A DNA stretch of 64,000 nt from Mucinivorans hirudinis (GTDB lineage Bacteria > Bacteroidota > Bacteroidia > Bacteroidales > Rikenellaceae), in assembly GCA_000723505.1 (NCBI GenBank), contig HG934468.1, forward strand, positions 2,512,798 to 2,576,797, read 5' to 3'. A program made the position numbers and the translations under genes. Shown here piece by piece: positions 8,224-18,130 of this stretch. Every line of letters starts with the position of its first letter. Positions within the stretch are counted from its first letter, which is position 1. The notes beneath the pieces are model-generated. The model worked only from the letters and a program-made list of their open reading frames with translations, was not told where the DNA came from and did not search any database.

Positions 8224-8324
8224 GTTTCAGAGATAAGTTCTTGCACATTTTCGTCTGTAATTTGCTCCACCTTGTCGTTCTCAATGTCGAGACGGACGGT
8301 GATATAAACTGTTTTAGTTGCCAT
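8224..8324 (-). pseudogene. N-terminal part of a 56-aa protein cut by IS256
   Basis: Starts MATKTVYITVRLDIENDKVE at 8324 and runs to the target duplication GTTTCAGA. Its ATG overlaps the stop of the upstream gene by 11 bases (ATGGCAACTAA), which implies translational coupling. The rest of the protein is at 6675-6752. Length and composition resemble other short acidic proteins of this run; function unknown. Confidence 0.75.
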
Positions 8325-8685
8325 TGTTTTCTTTGGTTAATGTATAGTTCATACTTGTGAGAATATCGCTGATCCAATGCACATTTGAGCAAGCAAAGTC
8401 GTGATCTTTGCTCGAAAGGGTGAAAGTATAACCCACGCTTTCGCTATATACTTCAATCTCGAAATCGGTGTCACCATCCAGCATTACAGTTTGCACCACA
8501 CAGTCGTGTCCGCATCCGTCATCGTCGAACCATACTACATAGGCAAGATGATCGGGCACTTCATCCAAGGTAACCACTGTGATGTCGTTACTTTTGAGTA
8601 GGTCGATAATCGCTTCGGTTATCTCTTTTCTCAGAGCCACGATGCGGTCGTCGAAACTGTTAATCAGGTCTTTTGTGTATTTCAT
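8314..8685 (-). CDS. Hypothetical protein (123 aa)
   Basis: Unknown function. I start at MKYTKDLINSFDDR (8685), eight bases after the stop of the upstream gene; an earlier Met at 8751 would overlap it heavily. Acidic, with a cysteine-containing DDDGCGHDC stretch in the middle and a C-terminal NVHWISDILTSMNYTLTKE. Coupled by an 11-base overlap to the 56-aa gene that IS256 has broken. Confidence 0.65.
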   Translation of the reverse strand: MKYTKDLINSFDDRIVALRKEITEAIIDLLKSNDITVVTLDEVPDHLAYVVWFDDDGCGHDCVVQTVMLDGDTDFEIEVYSESVGYTFTLSSKDHDFACSNVHWISDILTSMNYTLTKENNGN

Positions 8686-8692
8686 ATTGAGT

Positions 8693-9229
8693 CTACTTTT
8701 TGTTGTTACCCGGCACTTCCCAGAAAATAATACCTGTTTCCTTATCATCAAGTGTATGAGTCAGGAACTCAAGAATGTCGTTTTGAGTTCTATCAATGGT
8801 TAGGTCATGTAGGCAAGTAGAGCCACCTCCATAGCTTCCAATAACCAACACATCTGCACCGAGAAGATGAATTTTGGTGATTCCCCAGCAATCACTATCC
8901 TCTACGCTATTAAAGTCAATCGTATCACCGACTTTCATTTCGGTAACCATTTTGGATAATTCCTCAATAGAGACTGGGATCAAGTCACCTGGTTCAGCAA
9001 CTTTAATATATCCGACCAGATTGCGATCTTCATCTCGGATAGCATCACCATCGGCAATCTCTATTTCATCGGTACTGTAACCTGTGTTAGGTGTAGTGAT
9101 AGCAAGTTTCTTTCCCATGACCACCGTTGCTGCTTTGATCAGCCAATACTCAATGGGCTCTTTGTAGTGTTCAAGAACCAAAATCTGATTAGGGTCCTTG
9201 ATATAATCGTCAAGTTTGAACTGTTTCAT
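8693..9229 (-). CDS. Hypothetical protein (178 aa)
   Basis: Acidic soluble protein starting MKQFKLDDYIKDPNQILVLE, with no motif I recognise; LLGADVLVIGSYGGGST near residue 125 is a hydrophobic glycine-rich stretch. Its ATG overlaps the preceding stop as ATGA (9226-9229), a mark of translational coupling in the run. Confidence 0.65.
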   Translation of the reverse strand: MKQFKLDDYIKDPNQILVLEHYKEPIEYWLIKAATVVMGKKLAITTPNTGYSTDEIEIADGDAIRDEDRNLVGYIKVAEPGDLIPVSIEELSKMVTEMKVGDTIDFNSVEDSDCWGITKIHLLGADVLVIGSYGGGSTCLHDLTIDRTQNDILEFLTHTLDDKETGIIFWEVPGNNKK

Positions 9230-9897
9230 CGCTTTGTTGGTTTGTTTAAGAAAATGATTTCCACACGCTGCGAGCGTACAAATTCGATTGAGTCGAGGGA
9301 GACAATTTCACCATCCGAAATGATGTCTTGGTCGTCGAAAGTAACCATATCTGCCTCCAATATGTCGCAGATTACATTGCCGTTTTTGTCGGTTACGGCA
9401 TAGACTTTACCGTCTAACTCCTTCATAAACTCATTGTGTTCCTTGAAGATGAATAGGTGTTTGCACGGAGCCATAATGATTCTCAGATTGTACTCTCGAA
9501 ATTTATCAGGTGTCATTTTGGTGCCTTTGAATAGGGATTTCGAGTTGCTGAAAATGCCCTTCATCAGTTGTCTGACATACTCCTCGTGGTTAATCTCTTC
9601 AACCTCGGCAAAGCACATTGCCAAGTCATCAACGGTTATTTTGAAGTCATCGGGCAGGCGATTGCCATAGCGGTTCTGATTGATGGTACGGCGCATCTGT
9701 TCATCCAGCATTGCGTTACCGACACCGGGATATGTCAGAAATAAATATCTCCCTTCACACTGAGCAATACCAAAGCCATCAAACAGATAGGCTGTAATCT
9801 CTTTCTCATCAACTTCGGGAAAATCCGGTGTATTTAGCTCCATCGTCAGGCTTACTAATCCGCCTAACTCTTCGATTCTTTTCGCATTTATATTCAT
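9226..9897 (-). CDS. Hypothetical protein (223 aa)
   Basis: Begins MNINAKRIEELGGLVSLTME. Mixed alpha/beta composition, no known motif seen. It is the first of the 9897-8224 group of coupled genes; about 127 bases with a terminator for the upstream gene separate it from the 601-aa gene. Likely part of the same accessory module. Confidence 0.65.
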   Translation of the reverse strand: MNINAKRIEELGGLVSLTMELNTPDFPEVDEKEITAYLFDGFGIAQCEGRYLFLTYPGVGNAMLDEQMRRTINQNRYGNRLPDDFKITVDDLAMCFAEVEEINHEEYVRQLMKGIFSNSKSLFKGTKMTPDKFREYNLRIIMAPCKHLFIFKEHNEFMKELDGKVYAVTDKNGNVICDILEADMVTFDDQDIISDGEIVSLDSIEFVRSQRVEIIFLNKPTKR

Positions 9898-9978
9898 CGC
9901 TTTACTTATTTGGTGCGAGACGCACTCGCAATTATTTACTTATTTGTTCATTAATAGAATAGGGATAGGAAAAAGAAA

Positions 9979-9998
9979 GGGGTGAATCTCTCCACCCC
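9979..9998 (-). terminator. Intrinsic terminator after the repeat-protein gene
   Basis: GGGGTGG and CACCCC form a short GC-rich hairpin, followed on the minus strand by TTTCTTTTT. It lies about 27 bases beyond the stop of the gene ending at 10025. Confidence 0.6.
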
Positions 9999-10024
9999 AA
10001 AATTGATTATTATTGTTTTTCTGT

Positions 10025-11830
10025 TCAGATTGCGACCTGCAACCCTGCCGCTGAGACCGGAATGCCGATGTCGATGCTCTCGGTGTGAAACTCTTTGAGT
10101 TCCTCTTTGACCTTCTCCAATGAGCCGTAGCGGATAACCTCGCCATCAATCATTGCCGAGAAGTAGAGCTGCTCACCCAATAGCACGTTGGCGTAGATGT
10201 CGGCACCATACTCCGAAGCCACCTTTTTCAGCGAGAAGTAACCATTCGCTTGGTAGGGTTTAAGCGTTTTGCTGACCGTTGGTTTCACGAATGAAGGGTC
10301 ATAATCGGCGATCATCTTTTCGAGCCACGTTGTGTGGAATGTGCTGACCTCTTGGCGGAATACTACCTCCGGACGGAAAGAGCGAGGGGAACGGCGTGTT
10401 ACCGTGATGATGTTTGGCGTGGTATAGCTGCTGTCAGCGTGAATGCTGATGTAGGTAGTACCCAATCGGCAATAGGTGTATTGCTTTTTGTCCTCTCGCA
10501 ATTGAGCAAACGACACCTCACCGCCGTAGAACTTCTCATCAAGACCTGTGTCGTCCATAAAGTCTTGCAGGTAGTGCTTTGGAATATACGCTTTGTAGTT
10601 ACGATCACTGCGATAGAGTTCAACAGCCTGCTCGGGTGAGATGAGTTCCGGACGAGCACATCTAACATCCCAAGGAGACCTTTTGACAATACTCGCAACG
10701 TGTTCTTTTGTTTGTAGATGCTTCGGTATCTGTTCGAACCATTCAAGCGAAGTCCCATATTGCTCGCAGTATTTCACAAAGTCATCTGTCCATATGGTTT
10801 CCGGCAGTTTTGGCAATTCACAATTTTTGCGGATATATGCCTGACACACCTCCAACGTAAAGAGTTCGGGATGAGTGTCACGGCAAATTTTCACTACATT
10901 ACGATCGCATTTCTCAATCGCACCAATGAGACGCTCAGGAGTTTGGAACTGCTCGGGCACTCTTTTGAAGTTATTCGGGTCTGCTTCTATCACCTTGTCG
11001 GCCATTGCATCGTCCATTACGGCAAACACAGCCTCCATCAGTTGTTTGTGACTCTCTTTTACAGCTTGTTGTTCAGTGGTTGGCTTGTTGTAGTATGAGT
11101 GATATGATGGTGCGTCAAACGAAATCTTCTTGTTTTCAATCGCCACCGCAAATATATCGTAGTCATAGAACTGCTTCGGCACAAGCTCGAACTCGGTTGC
11201 AGCGACTTTGAGGTAGTATTCCTTTGTTTTGTATCTATCAGGAGTGAGAATTCCAATGTCCTCTCGTTTGATTTTGAGGTCAAACAAGCTCATATAGAAC
11301 TCTTTTGTTTTAATCTCGTTGGGGATATAGCTCAATAGTATCTGCACCCGCTTAACGTCTGATTTAGTCGTTGAGCCGTGATAACCGCCACGAGGACCGT
11401 AGGAAGTGATAGTTTCCAAATATACATCTCTCACTCCGGTAAGGGCAAGCTCCAGTGTCCACACCTCAGCGGGAAATAGGTGCAGATACCGGATATTTCG
11501 TTTGGTGGTATTCAGGATTTTCTCCAACATTTTGGCACTCCGCAATGTGGCAGGAACAGCCTCGATGTTTGAATCGTCCTTCTTGACCGCAAACTCGCAC
11601 ACCTCTTTGGTGCGAATATCCTCGGGTAGGCTCGATAGGTTAAATCCACGCCAGCTGTATGAATCGGCGTTCTTTTCGATAATGCCAACCACCACCTCAC
11701 CCGTAAGGTATCGATGCGGCAGATAGTCCAATAGTTCTATTTTACCTTCTTCAATAGCGGCAGCGGCTATTTCGGGTGTGATTAACTCTTCGGGTAGATT
11801 GGCTACCGCTTTGTATATCTCTTTTCCCAT
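10025..11830 (-). CDS. Helical-repeat protein (601 aa), DUF4116-like
   Basis: Large protein built from repeats of roughly 45-50 residues with the pattern LP..L.T.E....A....., for example LPEELITPEIAAAAIEEG, LPEDIRTKEVCEFAVK, VPEQFQTPERLIGAIEK and IPKHLQTKEHVASIVK. This resembles DUF4116-type helical repeats, which are usually thought to be protein-binding scaffolds. The last third (from about residue 440) leaves the repeat pattern and is beta-rich. No catalytic motif seen. It lies in the minus-strand run between a 189-aa gene and a terminator, so it may define the end of one transcription unit. Confidence 0.7.
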   Translation of the reverse strand: MGKEIYKAVANLPEELITPEIAAAAIEEGKIELLDYLPHRYLTGEVVVGIIEKNADSYSWRGFNLSSLPEDIRTKEVCEFAVKKDDSNIEAVPATLRSAKMLEKILNTTKRNIRYLHLFPAEVWTLELALTGVRDVYLETITSYGPRGGYHGSTTKSDVKRVQILLSYIPNEIKTKEFYMSLFDLKIKREDIGILTPDRYKTKEYYLKVAATEFELVPKQFYDYDIFAVAIENKKISFDAPSYHSYYNKPTTEQQAVKESHKQLMEAVFAVMDDAMADKVIEADPNNFKRVPEQFQTPERLIGAIEKCDRNVVKICRDTHPELFTLEVCQAYIRKNCELPKLPETIWTDDFVKYCEQYGTSLEWFEQIPKHLQTKEHVASIVKRSPWDVRCARPELISPEQAVELYRSDRNYKAYIPKHYLQDFMDDTGLDEKFYGGEVSFAQLREDKKQYTYCRLGTTYISIHADSSYTTPNIITVTRRSPRSFRPEVVFRQEVSTFHTTWLEKMIADYDPSFVKPTVSKTLKPYQANGYFSLKKVASEYGADIYANVLLGEQLYFSAMIDGEVIRYGSLEKVKEELKEFHTESIDIGIPVSAAGLQVAI

Positions 11831-11837
11831 TGTATTA

Positions 11838-12407
11838 TTAATTTATAGGATGGTTAATAGTTCTGATGAGCTTGTTGTTGCGAAAGACGAAGATTGGAGT
11901 TTTGTCGTTGTTGGATTTAGCTACGATATCGTCCCAACCCTTGTAGTCACGTCCGTAGAAGTAGGATATTTCACCCTTCTCATCTATGTAGTAGAACTCC
12001 AGCCCCTCCAACGGTTTATTGGAGACGATAGGTAGTGTTGGGGGTAGGATGTCAGAGAACCCATCAGCATAATGGTAGTGCCATTTGCCATCCTTGTATA
12101 GAAATAGGTGCCCTTCGAGTTTCAGAAACTCCGCCTCGCTGCCATAACGAGGAAGACGGGAGCCTTTGCCCTTTTTGTCGTCCCTAATCTCGGCATAGCA
12201 ATGAACCTTATCTCCATACCCGTTTGATTTGCCGTAGGGAGTGGGTCTTATCATAACTAAGTTGCCCAGTTCAATGAGTGCCGTCACTCGTGGTTCACGA
12301 GCATAAAAATTTCGCAGAATCGAAGTGATGCGACTGTTGTTGTACTCCGATGTGGTGACGTAGCGAATCGCCCCGTCAGATTGTTGTTGTCCTAAATAGA
12401 TTGTCAT
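11838..12407 (-). CDS. Hypothetical protein (189 aa)
   Basis: Starts MTIYLGQQQSDGAIRYV at 12407; the longer frame from 12452 would overlap the upstream gene fragment and is less likely. Charged and aromatic-rich (KWHYHYADG, EFYYIDEKGEISYFYGRDYKGWDD), no family recognised. It directly follows the methyltransferase/helicase gene and precedes the 601-aa repeat protein by seven bases. Confidence 0.65.
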   Translation of the reverse strand: MTIYLGQQQSDGAIRYVTTSEYNNSRITSILRNFYAREPRVTALIELGNLVMIRPTPYGKSNGYGDKVHCYAEIRDDKKGKGSRLPRYGSEAEFLKLEGHLFLYKDGKWHYHYADGFSDILPPTLPIVSNKPLEGLEFYYIDEKGEISYFYGRDYKGWDDIVAKSNNDKTPIFVFRNNKLIRTINHPIN

Positions 12408-12427
12408 ATCTGTATGTTTTTTATTGT

Positions 12428-12928
12428 TTAACTTACATTTTGAGCTCCCCATCGAATGTGAAATTTTCCTTGTTCGTCCTGTTCGCGACGGAAGAGGGTT
12501 TCGATGATGTCGGGTGAGATGTCGAACTCCTCGAAGATTTCGGATTCATCTTTGACCTCGCCGCTTTTGATAAATTCGTTGAGTCGCTCCTTGGTGAGCA
12601 CCAACGCCATTAGGTTCTGCTCTATTGACTCTTCGTAGGTCAGGTAGTGAACTCGACGCATACCAATGGAGTCCAATCTGATAAAGCGGAAGTAGAACTG
12701 CTCCATACGAGGGATGTTCCACTGCAATGACTCGATAATGATGTCCTCGCAACTCGGTACGTTGGCAGAACTCTTCAGGCTCTGCTGGGTGCAGATCAAT
12801 AGCCCGTTCTCTGTCTTCTCGAACTTATCAAGTATCGCTTGGCGACGCTTGAAATCGACATTGCCCCTAACTACAAACAGCGGTCGTTCTGGGAATCGCT
12901 CACTTAGAAAATCGGTATATAGCTCCAC
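12428..12928 (-). pseudogene. C-terminal part of a methyltransferase/helicase cut by IS256
   Basis: Carries a helicase C-terminal domain: ERPLFVVRGNVDFKRRQAIL, LLICTQQSLKSSANVPSCED and a motif VI-like RMEQFYFRFIRLDSIG. It continues the frame of 14400-16903 exactly when the IS256 copy and one 8-bp duplication (AGCTCCAC, 12921-12928 and 14400-14407) are removed, giving the join DAVEL-YTDFLSE. On its own it has only a chance start and lacks the ATPase motifs. Confidence 0.85.
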
Positions 12929-14399
12929 GGGAGTGTAATATAAACTCTGTCCGGTAAATATTTCGAGTTAAATTTCTACAAATATAATTTTTTCTTTTCG
13001 GCTTTACAAATGCTTTTTCAAGGCGGTTTTTGGATGTGTGCAAGGGCGGCGAGGCACGAGCCGTTTATATACCCTTGCTCACATCCGGAAACTGCCTTTT
13101 CTTTGCGTTTGGAAAACCGAAAAGAATAAACAAGGGCTATAACTCCATAGGCATCCTTTCGCCAAACTTTATCCGTAATTGACCTGCTGTTAACGCCCAA
13201 TTCGGAAGGGGTTGAGTCCATTTCTTGGAGATGTTGAGCACCGCTAAGTAGAGTAACTTCATCAATGCCATATCATTAGGGAAAACACCCTTCGTCTTGG
13301 TAACTTTCCGTGCCTGACGATGAAATCCCTCAACAGCATTAGTTGTGTAGATAAGTCTGCGAATATGCTCATCATAAGCAAAATAGGCACTAAGCTTATC
13401 CCAATTTCGTCGCCACGAGCCTATAACAACAGGGTATTTCTGCCCCCATTTATCCTCCAATTTATCAAGATTGAGTTCGGCTAAATCCAGAGTGGGAGCT
13501 TGATAGACCGTCTTCAAATCACCCATAAACTCCTTTTTGTCTTTGGAGGCAATGTATTTCAATGAGTTGCGGATTTGATGAACGATGCAGCTCTGAATGA
13601 TTACTTGCGGGAAAATGGTGGCTATTGCCTCGGCAAAGCCCGTAAGGTTGTCAATGCAGGCAATCAAAACATCTTTCATCCCACGTGCTTTCAAATCGGT
13701 CAATACACTCAACCAGAAGTTCGCTCCCTCACTCTCAGATACATACATCCCGATTAACTCTTTGCGACCATCCTTATTGACTGCCAGCACATTATAAACG
13801 GCTCGGCTCTCCGTACGTCCACCATCTTTGACCTTGTAGTGCATCGCATCGAGCCAAACGATAGTGTACATCGACTCCAAAGGACGACTTTGCCACTCCT
13901 TGACCTTGGGAACTATACGTTCGATAATTTCACTCAGCGTATTGTGCGATATCTCAACGTCATACATCTCTTCGATATGAGCAGATATATCCCTCAGGCT
14001 CATACCCATACCATACAAACTGATGATCTTGGAGGACATATTATCCGCCAAAATGGTCTCCCGTTTCCTGAGAATCTCGGGTGTAAAACTGCTATGACGA
14101 TCCTGAGGTGTCTCTATTTCAATCTCACCTGCCATCGTTTTGACTCGTTTGCTTCCTCGACCGTTACGCTTGTTGCCTTGCTGGCGTTCCGCCTCGTCGA
14201 GATGAGCTGCCATTTCGCCATCCAAAGCGGCTTCTAAAAATTCTTTCAACAGTGGAGCAAATGCCCCATCTTTGCCCGTGAGTGACTCCCCACTCCGAAG
14301 CTGAGATAATGCCTTATCACGCATTATTTGATACTCCTGACTTCTCCTATCCATAATACAAAGGTAAGTGTTTTTGGACAGAGTTCAGATTACAGTCTC
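12929..14399 (-). mobile_element. IS256-family element, copy 2 (1471 bp)
   Basis: Same ends and length as copy 1, inserted in the opposite orientation. The 8-bp duplication AGCTCCAC is exact on both sides. It splits a methyltransferase/helicase gene after codon 834 or so. Confidence 0.93.
13137..14354 (-). CDS. IS256-family transposase
   Basis: 405 aa with the D169, D235, E342 triad. The protein is identical to that of copy 3 (28236-29453) and differs from copy 1 at two residues, so copies 2 and 3 are the more closely related pair. Intact and presumably active. Confidence 0.95.
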   Translation of the reverse strand: MDRRSQEYQIMRDKALSQLRSGESLTGKDGAFAPLLKEFLEAALDGEMAAHLDEAERQQGNKRNGRGSKRVKTMAGEIEIETPQDRHSSFTPEILRKRETILADNMSSKIISLYGMGMSLRDISAHIEEMYDVEISHNTLSEIIERIVPKVKEWQSRPLESMYTIVWLDAMHYKVKDGGRTESRAVYNVLAVNKDGRKELIGMYVSESEGANFWLSVLTDLKARGMKDVLIACIDNLTGFAEAIATIFPQVIIQSCIVHQIRNSLKYIASKDKKEFMGDLKTVYQAPTLDLAELNLDKLEDKWGQKYPVVIGSWRRNWDKLSAYFAYDEHIRRLIYTTNAVEGFHRQARKVTKTKGVFPNDMALMKLLYLAVLNISKKWTQPLPNWALTAGQLRIKFGERMPMEL

Positions 14400-16903
14400 A
14401 GCTCCACCGCATCAAGCGAGGTGCAACCAATTGCAACTTTGCCTTTGAGTTCGTATCTGAGCTTGTGTTCGATAGTGATTGCCTTTTGTGGATAGCCACA
14501 TCCGAAATAACCACTCATCTTATGCGGCACTGAACACGCCTTGATAAGCAGTTGTATTTGTCGAACAAGGTTCAACTGAGACTCCTTCTTCTTGTCGGCA
14601 ATCGGGTTGAAATAGAAGTGCAGAATCTCGTGAAACTTTTCGAGGATAGTACGATAAACGGCTCGTTCACCATCGCTGGGCGTTACGGTGTAGTTGATAA
14701 TCTCGTACTTCTCACCGGCAAACTCTTTGAACTTGCGGGTGATGATGCTCTTTTCGATAAGTGCCGCCAAATGTTCTTGGTTGTAAACGTCTTGATTCTG
14801 CTTTTCGATACCAAATACTGAAGCCTTGCCCGGGCAGAAGCACGCTTTGAAGAGCACCGCACCACCACGAGCAGGGAACGGTTCACGGTAGCGATCATTG
14901 GTTTTGCTCTCAATCGCTCCATCTTTATTCTGGAAATAGACGTTGTAGGCGTTGCACATCATATTGACTGAGTTGTTGTAGAGCAGCTCAAATTGCGAGT
15001 ACAATTCACCGATATTGTTTCGGGTGGTTGTTCCAGTTGCCAATAGTTTGAATTTAGCCCTGCGGAATATGTTGAGCGATTGCCGTGTGCGTTTGGCTGA
15101 GGGGTTAGTAATTTCGTCCGACTCATCAAACAAGAGGCATATTTTATTGGAGCGCACCTTCATAAACTCTTTGAGCGGCCCCACCAATTCGCTAATCATT
15201 GTCAGTGACAGCAGAATGAATGCTCCTTTGGGTACATTTACAAGGTGCTCGGGCTTGCTGGCGATGATGTATCTCTCGCCGTGCCGTTGCAGAAATGGCT
15301 CCCACGTTAGGTGAATGGCGATTGCAGGAGCGAGAATAACCGTGTTTTTGGTGTGTGGCTCTCGGTGCTTGCCGTAATGATATGCTACTGCCGTTTTACC
15401 TGAGCCCTGTTGCCAGTTCAAAAGAGCGTATCGTTTCTGAAACACCAACCCCATATCGTGCTGTTGCAGCTCGGTGAAGCTGCACGCCTGCATATCTTTA
15501 TTGTAGAATGTAAGCGACTGAATCTTAGTATCCAACGCCTCATCACGCTGCATCGTCTCAAAACTTCTCGATTGCAGTTTATATTCATTTCGTTTGCGTT
15601 CGATAAACCGCTCGACAGCGACATATTGTCGTCGGAGTTTGGCAGTCATCTTTTCGGGACGTGGCAACTTCGCCCCAACGGATAAAATATCGTTCAGTGA
15701 TACGGATTTTACAGCTACCTTATCCAATAGATGCGGTGCATAGCCCTTCAACTTGAAGCCATTTTGCGTCTTGACTAATGCTATCTCTTTGCGGTGTACG
15801 ACATTCTGATTTTTGATATATCGTTTGAGCACCGCAAGCACCTTGTTGTAGGTGAGTTTACGCTTCTCCCACGCCTTGTGCTCATCGAGGGTGCACCCTT
15901 CGGGCGGTCGCTGGTTACGGAACTTAGCAACGAGGGCGAGAGCCTTGTCGTAATGCTTTTCGAGTGACTTGTGGGTTTTGATTTCGTAGAGATATTTTTT
16001 GAGTTTATATTCAAACTCTCGGCTTTCGGCTGAAATCTCCTCTTTGGTCTCCTGTCTGATTTGTAGTTTGGACTCCTCGGTAATTCCCTTAGCTTGGGCA
16101 ATACGAGTGGTTAGTTTCTCCATCGAGACAAACTCCTCAGCGTTGTAGGGATTCATCTCGATGTTTTTCGACTCCCGCATAAAGACCATAATTTTGGTCT
16201 CGAACTTCTCAACGCCTACGCTTTTGAAAGCATCGGCAGCAAGTTTGGTCTGCCCGATAAACGAGAAGTCACGGTTCATTGCATTGACCTTTGGCCGCTG
16301 CCAGAACTCGTTTTGCAGGAACGACACCGGCACAATCATCATCAGTAGCCCCGATGGTTTGAGCATCCAGTACGCCTTGTTGCAGTAGTAAAACTGGGAT
16401 TGAATGCCGTCAAAGTCGAGGTTGAACGGTGGGTTGCCGATTACGATGTCAAAACGCTCTTCTGGGTTGTGGGTACAGAGGTTGGCGACTTGGATATTTG
16501 CATTGGGATAGAGATATTTGGCCACCCGCACCGCATCCGGGTCAATGTCGAACCCATAAACGTTGTGTTGGTTTGGCAGGAAGTTGAAAAAGTTACCCAT
16601 TCCACAACACATATCCATCACCATCTCATTCGGCTGCGGTTTAATCGCTTCGACCATCTGGCTACATATTTCGTGTGGTGTGAAGAACTGACCCATCTCC
16701 GCCTCACGTTTCGCCTGTGCAAAGTCGTGGTAAGATGAGAAGTCCGCCTGCTTCAACTCGTGCAGACCTCCGATGCCTGTATATTGATTGTAAACCTCTT
16801 CGGCAGAGATAGCTCCGTTGCCGCTCTCGATGGCTGAGAGTATCTTCGCATTGACCTCCTTTCGCTTGGACTGCGATATTTGTTGTGGAATTATTTGATA
16901 CAT
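14400..16903 (-). pseudogene. N-terminal part of an N6-DNA methyltransferase/SF2 helicase fusion
   Basis: A large protein whose N-terminal domain is an adenine-type DNA methyltransferase: motif I DMCCGMG (97-103), GFDIDPDAV (118-125) and NPPF (157-160). A long basic linker follows, then an SF2 ATPase: Walker A QQGSGKTA (498-505), DESD (592-595) and TGTTTR (motif III-like). The remaining helicase lobe is at 12428-12928, past an IS256 copy; the intact gene would encode about 1000 residues. Such methylase-helicase proteins occur in the accessory regions of Bacteroidales conjugative elements, where a role against restriction or in element maintenance is assumed rather than shown. The truncated product would keep the methylase domain. 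Confidence 0.88.
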
Positions 16904-16931
16904 TGTATGTTTCTATTTTATTGGTTAGGGG

Positions 16932-17228
16932 CTACATAGAGGCTATGTAGCCAAACTCATTGATTTCTTGTTGGTTCTGCTCGTTGAAAGCATCGGTTTT
17001 GTAGAATGGTACGCTGCTCGAAGCGTATTTGTCGGTCATCTCTCGTTTGAAGCAGTTGAAGTGGTCTATCAATTTTTCATCATCTCGATAGCTCTCCAGC
17101 AGGTTGATTGCATCGACTACATCGCCGTCAAGGTTCACACGGCTATTGCCGTAATCTTTGGCGTATTGCTTAAATCCTCTCGCCCCTATGATTTTGGCGA
17201 CACCTTCTAATGTGGTTACTTTTTTCAT
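16932..17228 (-). CDS. Hypothetical protein (98 aa)
   Basis: Starts MKKVTTLEGVAKIIGARGFKQ at 17228; the longer frame to 17306 would run into the upstream gene. Helical and charged, with no known domain. Its ATG is three bases from the stop of the gene at 17231-17527. It precedes the methyltransferase/helicase gene by 28 bases. Confidence 0.6.
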   Translation of the reverse strand: MKKVTTLEGVAKIIGARGFKQYAKDYGNSRVNLDGDVVDAINLLESYRDDEKLIDHFNCFKREMTDKYASSSVPFYKTDAFNEQNQQEINEFGYIASM

Positions 17229-17230
17229 GG

Positions 17231-17527
17231 CTATTCTGCGTCTGGTAGGTCTTCGTAATAAGGTATTTTGAAGTGAATGACGGCAGATTCCAACTCTGCC
17301 CACCATATTTCATAATAGGTCTCATCGTTGATGTTGATGCCCTCTAAGTTTCTCTCTCGCACTATCTGTTTTGTGGCGTTATCGGTGAGGTTGATGATAT
17401 TTTGCATCGTCTCATCGCTCACCCCATCGGTGCAGAATGGACATGGTAAACTCTCTAATTCACCTCGTGTAATGGAGCTTTTCCCGCAGGTAAACTCTTT
17501 GTCGTAGTATTCTTGGTTCTGTTCCAT
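17231..17527 (-). CDS. Hypothetical protein (98 aa) with a CPFC motif
   Basis: Acidic small protein. LPCPFCTDG near residue 30 together with a cysteine at 14 could be half of a metal-binding site, but no second CxxC is present. It sits three bases after the short recombinase gene and is cotranscribed with it. Confidence 0.6.
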   Translation of the reverse strand: MEQNQEYYDKEFTCGKSSITRGELESLPCPFCTDGVSDETMQNIINLTDNATKQIVRERNLEGININDETYYEIWWAELESAVIHFKIPYYEDLPDAE

Positions 17528-17530
17528 ATT

Positions 17531-18121
17531 TTAGAATTTTATCGAGTTAAAAACTTTGTCTATCTCGGCTTGTCGCAGACCGATGTAGACCTTTGTAATA
17601 TCTATGCTTGAGTGCCTGAAGATCGAGTTAAGCAATATCAGCGACTCGGCACTCCGTCCGTTGCTCTCGTAGACATACCGCCCGAATGTCTTGCGGAAAG
17701 TGTGGGTCGAGAATGCCTTGATAGGTAGTCGGTAACGCACTTTGAACCCTTTGAGCAGTCGGTTGATGTACTCTAAAGAATAGGCTGATTTGGTTTTGGG
17801 GTTTAAAAAAGGCGAACCTTTTTTGTTAGGTTCGCCTTGCAATTCGTATAACTCTTTGATTTTATGCTGGACTGAGGGGTTGAATGTGATCCGCCGTCCT
17901 TTTTGCGTTTTCCGCTCGGTTTTGTCGAGAAACTCCCGGTCGAGAATATCCTCCCACGTGAGCGTCAACACATCCGAAGCCCTCAGAGCAGTGCAGAACG
18001 ACAACCTGCAATAGAGCTCCCACATATATAATTTGTCAGCATGAAGTCCATCTACCAAGCGATTAAACTCTGCAATTGGCAGATAGTCCGCCGTTGTTAG
18101 TTTTCCTTTTTCTCTGCTCAT
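17531..18121 (-). CDS. Short tyrosine recombinase, catalytic domain only (196 aa)
   Basis: Has a complete set of tyrosine recombinase residues: Arg in CTALRASDVL, a Lys in the beta-hairpin KTQKGRRITF, HTFRKTF for HxxR, His in FRHSS, and Tyr in TKVYIGL. The N-terminal core-binding domain of larger integrases is absent. The gene heads the minus-strand accessory run and is not at an element end, so it may act on an internal inversion or resolution site rather than on integration. Its promoter is not visible; the region upstream was broken by an IS3 insertion. Confidence 0.85.
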   Translation of the reverse strand: MSREKGKLTTADYLPIAEFNRLVDGLHADKLYMWELYCRLSFCTALRASDVLTLTWEDILDREFLDKTERKTQKGRRITFNPSVQHKIKELYELQGEPNKKGSPFLNPKTKSAYSLEYINRLLKGFKVRYRLPIKAFSTHTFRKTFGRYVYESNGRSAESLILLNSIFRHSSIDITKVYIGLRQAEIDKVFNSIKF

Positions 18122-18130
18122 TTGGTAACC

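Noticed and set aside
13839-14237. 132-codon frame antisense to the IS256 transposase, also at 6915-7313 and 28353-28751
   Set aside because: It recurs only because the IS recurs and is fully antisense to a confident DDE transposase.
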